In this document: positions 6,842-10,615 of the stretch, piece by piece
How positions within the stretch are numbered: the first letter of the stretch is position 1
How the letters are laid out: the number at the start of each line of letters is the position of its first letter
Origin: Acanthamoeba sp. SK_2022b
Lineage: Eukaryota; Discosea; Longamoebia; Acanthamoebidae
Reading direction: 5' to 3'
Length of the DNA stretch: 10,615 nt
Assembly (NCBI GenBank): GCA_027943245.1
Contig: JANDJZ010001151.1
Coordinates: forward strand, 1 to 10,615
The notes under the pieces: model-generated
What the model saw: the letters and a program-made list of their open reading frames with translations, nothing else
What the model was told of the DNA's origin: nothing
Databases searched by the model: none
Translations under genes and position numbers: made by a program

Positions 6842-7289
6842 CCATTGGTGGGCGGTTCGGGGGTGTCCACACGCCCAATCTCTTGAGGGGTGACACCCTC
6901 GTTGACCAGTACCTCGGGAGCGGAAACCCTTTAGCAATAGTTCTTCTCTTTGGCAACACACGCAACCAGCGCCTTCACCCCTGCGAAACCACAAGCTGTG
7001 AGTTATGTGCAGAAGGGGGGGATGGCTGTACCAAGCCTGGTGCATGATCGGTTCCCATGCCACCACTTTGCTCACGACCAAAGTAAACATGAAGCTGGAC
7101 CTCATTCACAGTGTCTGTGTTAGCCCTACACAACACACACTCTGAATATTGACTGAAGTACCTCCTTGTAGGCCACTCTGTGTGCATTGGGTGCAGTGAG
7201 CACAATAAGCTAGCCACTGCCCATGCAAGAGCAACTAGCTGCCCTGATAAAGGACCAAGAGGGAAAAAATGAAGGTGTGGTTGAGACAT
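6842..7289 (-). pseudogene. Unrecognised minus-strand reading frame broken by one TGA
   Basis: One minus-strand frame runs from ATG 7289 to about 6842 with a single in-frame stop, TGA at 6977-6975. Past that it continues into the antisense of ACBP. The part before the stop contains ECVLCRANTDTVNEVQLH and FGREQSGGMG. The part after it contains LPKRRTIAKGFPLP and KRLGVWTPPNRPPMVQE, which look like genuine protein. The TGA could have arisen from CGA by CpG deamination, in keeping with the CpG loss nearby. The overlapping plus frame 6829-7047 (71 codons) is also open and somewhat protein-like, so the strand is not certain. No family is recognised. A fragment of a mobile or repetitive gene is likely but not shown. 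Confidence 0.3.
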
Positions 7290-7616
7290 TGAAGGCTAAT
7301 GGAGCTCAAGCAGGAACAGAAGAGAGAAGGGAAACAAATGAAGAAATGGGAGGAGGATACTCTCCCATGGGTGCACTATGCAATTGAGGCTGTTACAGGG
7401 AAGCCTGTTGGTGTTGTGCTCACCAGGCTTATCAAAGATGACCCACAGCTACAGCAATATGTCTGTCCACCACCAACACTCAAATGTCTATTAGCACTCA
7501 AAGATAGATTGCTCATACCAGACAACAAGTGGGGAGAAGTGGTGGACACCTTTCACCTTGACCATGCAAAGCTGTCAAGTATCCATCAGTTTGTACTGCA
7601 CCACACTGTGCATTAG
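7223..7616 (+). pseudogene. Small unknown ORF, possibly two frames of one broken gene
   Basis: ATG 7299 to TAG 7616 encodes 105 residues, Lys/Glu-rich at the start (about residues 3-20), then EAVTGKPVGVVLTRLIKDD, CLLALKDRLLIPDNKWGEVV and SSIHQFVLHH. An overlapping +2 frame from ATG 7223 (MQEQLAALIKDQEGKNEG) shares the charged, coiled-coil-like character and would join the main frame after a one-base slip near 7300-7320, so the original protein may have been longer. The closing pattern (short helix, W, a second helix near the C-terminus) reminds me of small accessory ORFs in repetitive families of protists, but I cannot name one. It contains no CpG at all, unlike the genes to the left. Its codon use differs from those genes too. 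Confidence 0.35.
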
Positions 7617-7941
7617 CCATGACTCACTCCTGACTTACACCATTTTGTGAGTTATTGTACATACAGTGTGACAATGACCAGCAGAAGTTGGATACAAGAG
7701 GAAGTTTCAGTTTCTGTACACAGGGCAGAAACTGGCTGATGTCAAGTCTCCATCAAACTTGCACATGTGGATTTTCTACATTGGGGCAGAAACCCTGAGA
7801 TACTACAGTATGTATGTTTGTTGCTTGCTCTTGACTCCACACAATAAAGTGGCTAATAACATTAATAAATAGGGAAGAACTGGCAGATGTTCCAGCCTCT
7901 TCTGAGCGTTGAGCTGCTGTGTTGCTGTAGTGGATGGAGCT
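7617..7941. other. Non-coding stretch, nothing recognised
   Basis: No convincing ORF, RNA gene or repeat was seen in these 325 bp. An AATAAA at 7843-7848 (plus) and AATAAAT at 7865-7871 could be chance in this AT-richer stretch or could end transcription of the small ORF upstream. CpG is absent up to 7906. Confidence 0.5.
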
Positions 7942-8144
7942 GTGCAAGGTGTGAGGTGCAAGGCAAGAGGCAAGAGGCAAGAGGTGTGAGGCACAAGGTA
8001 AGAGGTGAGAGGCAAGAGGAGCAAGGTGAGAGGTGAGAGGCACATGGCAAGAGGCAGAAGGTGAGAGGCGCAGGTGCAAGGTGCAAGGCAAGAGGCAAGA
8101 GGCAAGAGGCAAGAGGTGTGAGGTGAGAGGTGAGAGGCAAGAGG
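7942..8144. repeat. 7-bp minisatellite, about 29 degenerate units
   Basis: The plus strand is built of 7-base units ending in AGG, chiefly CAAGAGG, TGAGAGG, TGCAAGG and TGTGAGG; 203 bp corresponds to 29 units, with one short or variant unit near 8065-8071. Runs of three or four identical CAAGAGG units occur twice, which suggests recent local duplication. Because 7 is not a multiple of 3 and the units hold no minus-strand stop, all three minus frames stay open and give false ORFs of 92-136 codons with Leu/Ser/Pro/His/Cys peptides repeating every seven residues. Confidence 0.95.
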
Positions 8145-8613
8145 TACCACTGATGGCAAGCACATGGAATGCAACATCATGCTAGGAATTCTCACCACCA
8201 CAACGCACGTTCATCAGCAGGCATGTCACTAATGGCGCCCACATGAACTGTCCATTTCCACAATAACAATGCAGGTGAGGAAGGGCAACAGGTGGCCCCA
8301 GAGTCAGCTGCAAAGCAGCAAGAAGAGGCAAGAGCAAGAGCAAAAACAGCAGAAGGGAGAGGCAAGCAAGGGGAACAAGAGTGAAGGCAAGTGATGGGTG
8401 GAGACTAGTGGCTAAGGAGGCAAGCTGAAGAGATGTGAGTGGCCACTCAGTTGTATTGGAGAGGGTATGGCAGGCCCTGCTGCATTGAAAATTGTACAAC
8501 AAAAATGTGTATGGAGCTTGTCCACTTGTTTTGTGCATGTAGTGGTGAAGGGGGTCACAAGTAACACCACCAATCCATCAGCCCATCACTGCTGCTTGTA
8601 ATTTGCCAGTAAA
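8145..8613. other. Non-coding stretch with a purine-rich segment
   Basis: No ORF here has recognisable content. At about 8318-8398 the plus strand is purine-rich, with irregular CAAGAGG/GCAAGAG-like units that may be decayed copies of the neighbouring minisatellite unit. Four CpG lie between about 8204 and 8237 and none from there to 8613. No LTR, primer-binding site or polypurine tract could be placed with confidence. Confidence 0.4.
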
Positions 8614-9081
8614 ATGGACAATTCTTCTTCCCTTCCCCTTCAATCATCCTCTTCACATGTGGCCATTTGGTGCCCAGGTCTACCAGCACATCCCTCAGCA
8701 GCTCTGCAACAAGCTCACCAACACCACACTACCTCAGGCCCACTCTCAATCTTTCTGGTGAAGCCTGCTGCTGCTGTCTTGCCCGCTGCCCCTACAGCCA
8801 GCATGGGCAACCCTACTGAGCAGTCTCCAGCCACAGCCAATGATCCAGGCCAGTCAGGTGAACCAGTGGAGCATCCAGACAACAGCAACAAGCCTACCAG
8901 CCATCTGCCTGTTGAGATGGATGGCTACCCCCTACCATGAGAAAGCCCACTGTCCCACAATGGGGGGGAGGAGGCAGTACCCTTTCTCTTTGCACGCCAG
9001 GCAACCAACAACATCATCTACAGGGCAGGCGACAGGGCAGGTGACAAGGCTCAAGTCAAGGCACCCATCATCACTCCAACC
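8614..9081 (+). pseudogene. Possible decayed spacer between integrase and reverse transcriptase of the copia element
   Basis: The frame from ATG 8614 to TGA 8940 (108 codons) is rich in Pro, Ser, Thr, Ala and Gln (for example AAAVLPAAPTASMGN, NPTEQSPATAND). The overlapping frame 8840-9109 continues in similar style. In Ty1/copia polyproteins a disordered Pro/Ser-rich segment commonly lies between integrase and reverse transcriptase, and this stretch sits just upstream of the RT start in the same direction. There is no integrase, protease or gag signature upstream, so the element is 5' truncated or rearranged. The assignment rests on position and composition only. Confidence 0.35.
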
Positions 9082-10615
9082 ATGGCAGTTCCTCAACCAA
9101 CTCAAATGAGCAAGCGCCAGGTGAAGAAGAGGATCAGGCTCATTGAGACCTGCCTCGCTCATGCCATGACCACCATTGAGGAGAGCATGGTCACTCCAAC
9201 TTCACTCAAGGAGGTCATGGAGCTGCCTGAAGCTGCACACTGGCTTAAGGCTGCCCAGGACAAGTTCAACGCCCTTTGGCAGAACGACACCTTTGAGCTT
9301 GACAATCTGTCAATTGGGAGGAAGGCCCTTGGGAGCAAGATGATTTTCAAGCTCAAGCTACATGCCAATGGGGCTCCAGAGTGGTTCAAGGCCAGGATCA
9401 TCATCCAGGGGTTCAACCAACAGCCCAGCAAGGACTACTCCAAGACCTACGCCCCAGTGCTCCACTACAACACACTCTGCTACATCCTTGCTCTTGCCGT
9501 CCTGCTGGATCTTGAGATCCACCAAATGGACGTTGACTCAGCCTTTCTTCAGGCTGATCTTGACAAGGCCATCTACATCAAGCAGCCAGCCAGCTTCATT
9601 GACGCCCAGCACCCCAACAAGGTCTGGCGCCTGAAGAAGAGCCTTTATGGCCTCAAACAGGCGCCATTGGTGTGGAATAACCTGATCAACCAGCACCTCA
9701 AGAGCAAGGGCTTCCAGGAAGGCTGACCCCTGTGTCTACATCCACTGGGAGGGCCACAAGATTGCCATCATTGTGCTCTACATAGATGACACCATCATTG
9801 TCACGCATCCAGAGCTCCTTGCTGTCCTCAAGGAGAGGTTCCCAATGAAGGATCTGGAGGAGCCAACCTCCATCCTCAGCATTGAGATCATTCAAGACTG
9901 GGCCAAGGGGACACTCCAGCTCAGGCAGGGCAGCCACATAGCCACAATCCTGAAGATGGCCAACATGTCTGAGTGCACTGCTGTCTCTACTCCTCTTCCA
10001 GTTGGCATCCACCTCAAGAAGGTGGAGCAAATGAGTCATGAGGACTCTCTGCTGCCCTACAGGAAGATTGTTGGCGCCCTCCTCTACGTGGCCTGCTCCA
10101 CTCAGTGGGACATTGGCTTGGCCATGGCCTACCTGTGCCGCTTCTCCAGTGGCTGGGATAAGAGCCACTGGAAAGCACTCAAGCACCTCCTGCACTAACA
10201 TCACAGCAGCCACCACAAGATGATCACCTACAACAAGTGCTAATACAGTGGACCTGCTTCTCTCATCCCCACTGGCTACTTGGACACCGACTGGGCCAGC
10301 AACCATGACACAGAGAAAATAGATCTCTGGCAACATCTTTCTCCTGGAGCTCAAGGAAGCAGAAGTGTGTCACAACCTCAACCTGCGAGGCTGAACTCTA
10401 CGTGCTGTCCCTGATGGTCCAGCAGGCCCTCTACTACCAGCACTACCTGGAGGCTTTCAAGATTCCCACCACTCTGCCTGTCACAATCTACTGTGACAGC
10501 CAGAGCATGCTCACTGTGGCTGAATGAAAGCAGAAGCTGTCCTTTCATCCAAACCTCAAGCACCTCTCAATCTGCCATCTACACATCACAGACAATGTCA
10601 GCCAGGGCCACATTC
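9082..10615 (+). mobile_element. Degenerate Ty1/copia-type retrotransposon, reverse transcriptase and RNase H region
   Basis: Copia polyproteins copy element RNA into DNA with their RT and RNase H domains. In frame from 9082: a WLKAAQDKFNALWQNDTFEL motif, ARIIIQGFNQ, YAPVLHYNT, IHQMDVDSAFLQADL and LKKSLYGLKQAPLVW, all in family order. Near 9720 a one-base slip moves coding to the next frame, which carries the catalytic YIDD (9779-9790), LKERFPMKDLEEP and VGALLYVACSTQ. That frame stops at TAA 10196-10198. Beyond it LDTDWASNHDTE, SGNIFLL and STCEAELYVLS (RNase H, start about 10378) lie in different frames, with further stops at about 10238, 10320 and TGA 10525. TIYCDSQS marks the RNase H active-site region. 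The element continues past the window edge. It has several disabling breaks and strong CpG depletion, so it is an old, inactive copy. Confidence 0.92.

Noticed and set aside
7942..8144. Telomere-like or CRISPR-like array
   Set aside because: Units are 7 bp, degenerate, contiguous and without spacers; they do not match TTAGGG-type telomere repeats and the setting is a eukaryotic genome.
7753..8201. Three long minus-strand ORFs (92-136 codons) with Leu/Ser/Pro/Cys-rich heptapeptide repeats, like a membrane or structural protein
   Set aside because: They are produced by the 7-bp minisatellite, which lacks minus-strand stops and so keeps all three frames open.
8182..8538. Minus-strand 118-codon ORF with a Leu-rich stretch, as a membrane protein
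   Set aside because: The Leu run comes from a purine-rich plus strand (about 8318-8398) and the flanks look like no protein family.
6842..8613. 5' LTR, primer-binding site or gag/integrase of the copia element
   Set aside because: No zinc knuckle, DDE-type integrase motif or long terminal repeat pair could be seen; the right end of the element is outside the window, so LTRs cannot be compared.

Overview
The window reads as nuclear DNA of a compact-genome, GC-rich protist. Intron-containing genes lie 140-200 bp apart, introns are mostly 70-150 bp with GTACG-like donors, CpG is abundant and GC3 is high. An Acanthamoeba-like amoebozoan fits best, but this is inferred from gene style and not proven. 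No rRNA, tRNA or CRISPR array was seen.

Left block (1-6826), five genes. (1) Minus strand 310->1: the 5' end of an unrecognised gene with a Ser-rich and polyGln stretch, running off the window. (2) Plus 1166-2682, three exons: an importin-alpha/karyopherin-alpha ARM-repeat protein. It seems to lack the N-terminal importin-beta-binding domain and carries a one-base frame slip near its end. (3) Minus 4770->2827, seven exons: a complete type I Hsp40 (DnaJ/Ydj1/DNAJA type) with J-domain, Gly-rich linker, four zinc motifs and a C-terminal CaaX box, CTQQ. Genes 2 and 3 converge on interleaved poly(A) signals. (4) Plus 4953-6198, seven exons: probably LIN37, a MuvB/DREAM cell-cycle transcription complex subunit, divergent from the DnaJ gene across a 182-bp shared promoter. 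(5) Plus 6342-6785, three exons: a complete 87-residue acyl-CoA-binding protein, followed by AATAAA.

Right block (about 6842-10615). Composition changes sharply: CpG almost vanishes (none between about 7077 and 7906) while TpG and CpA abound. This stretch holds a minus-strand open frame broken by one TGA, a short plus-strand unknown ORF, a 7-bp minisatellite (29 units, 7942-8144), and a decayed Ty1/copia-type reverse transcriptase/RNase H region (from about 9082, broken by frameshifts and stops) that runs off the right end. The CpG loss suggests old, formerly methylated repeat DNA beside active genes.

The genes share no evident pathway: nuclear import, protein folding, cell-cycle transcription and lipid transport are housekeeping functions packed together. 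The least ordinary items are the importin alpha without its autoinhibitory domain, the long (TG)28 tract touching a splice acceptor in the DnaJ gene, the interlocked 3' ends, and the CpG-free block. All exon junctions were placed by eye from splice signals and family alignment recalled in general terms; none is backed by transcript data.
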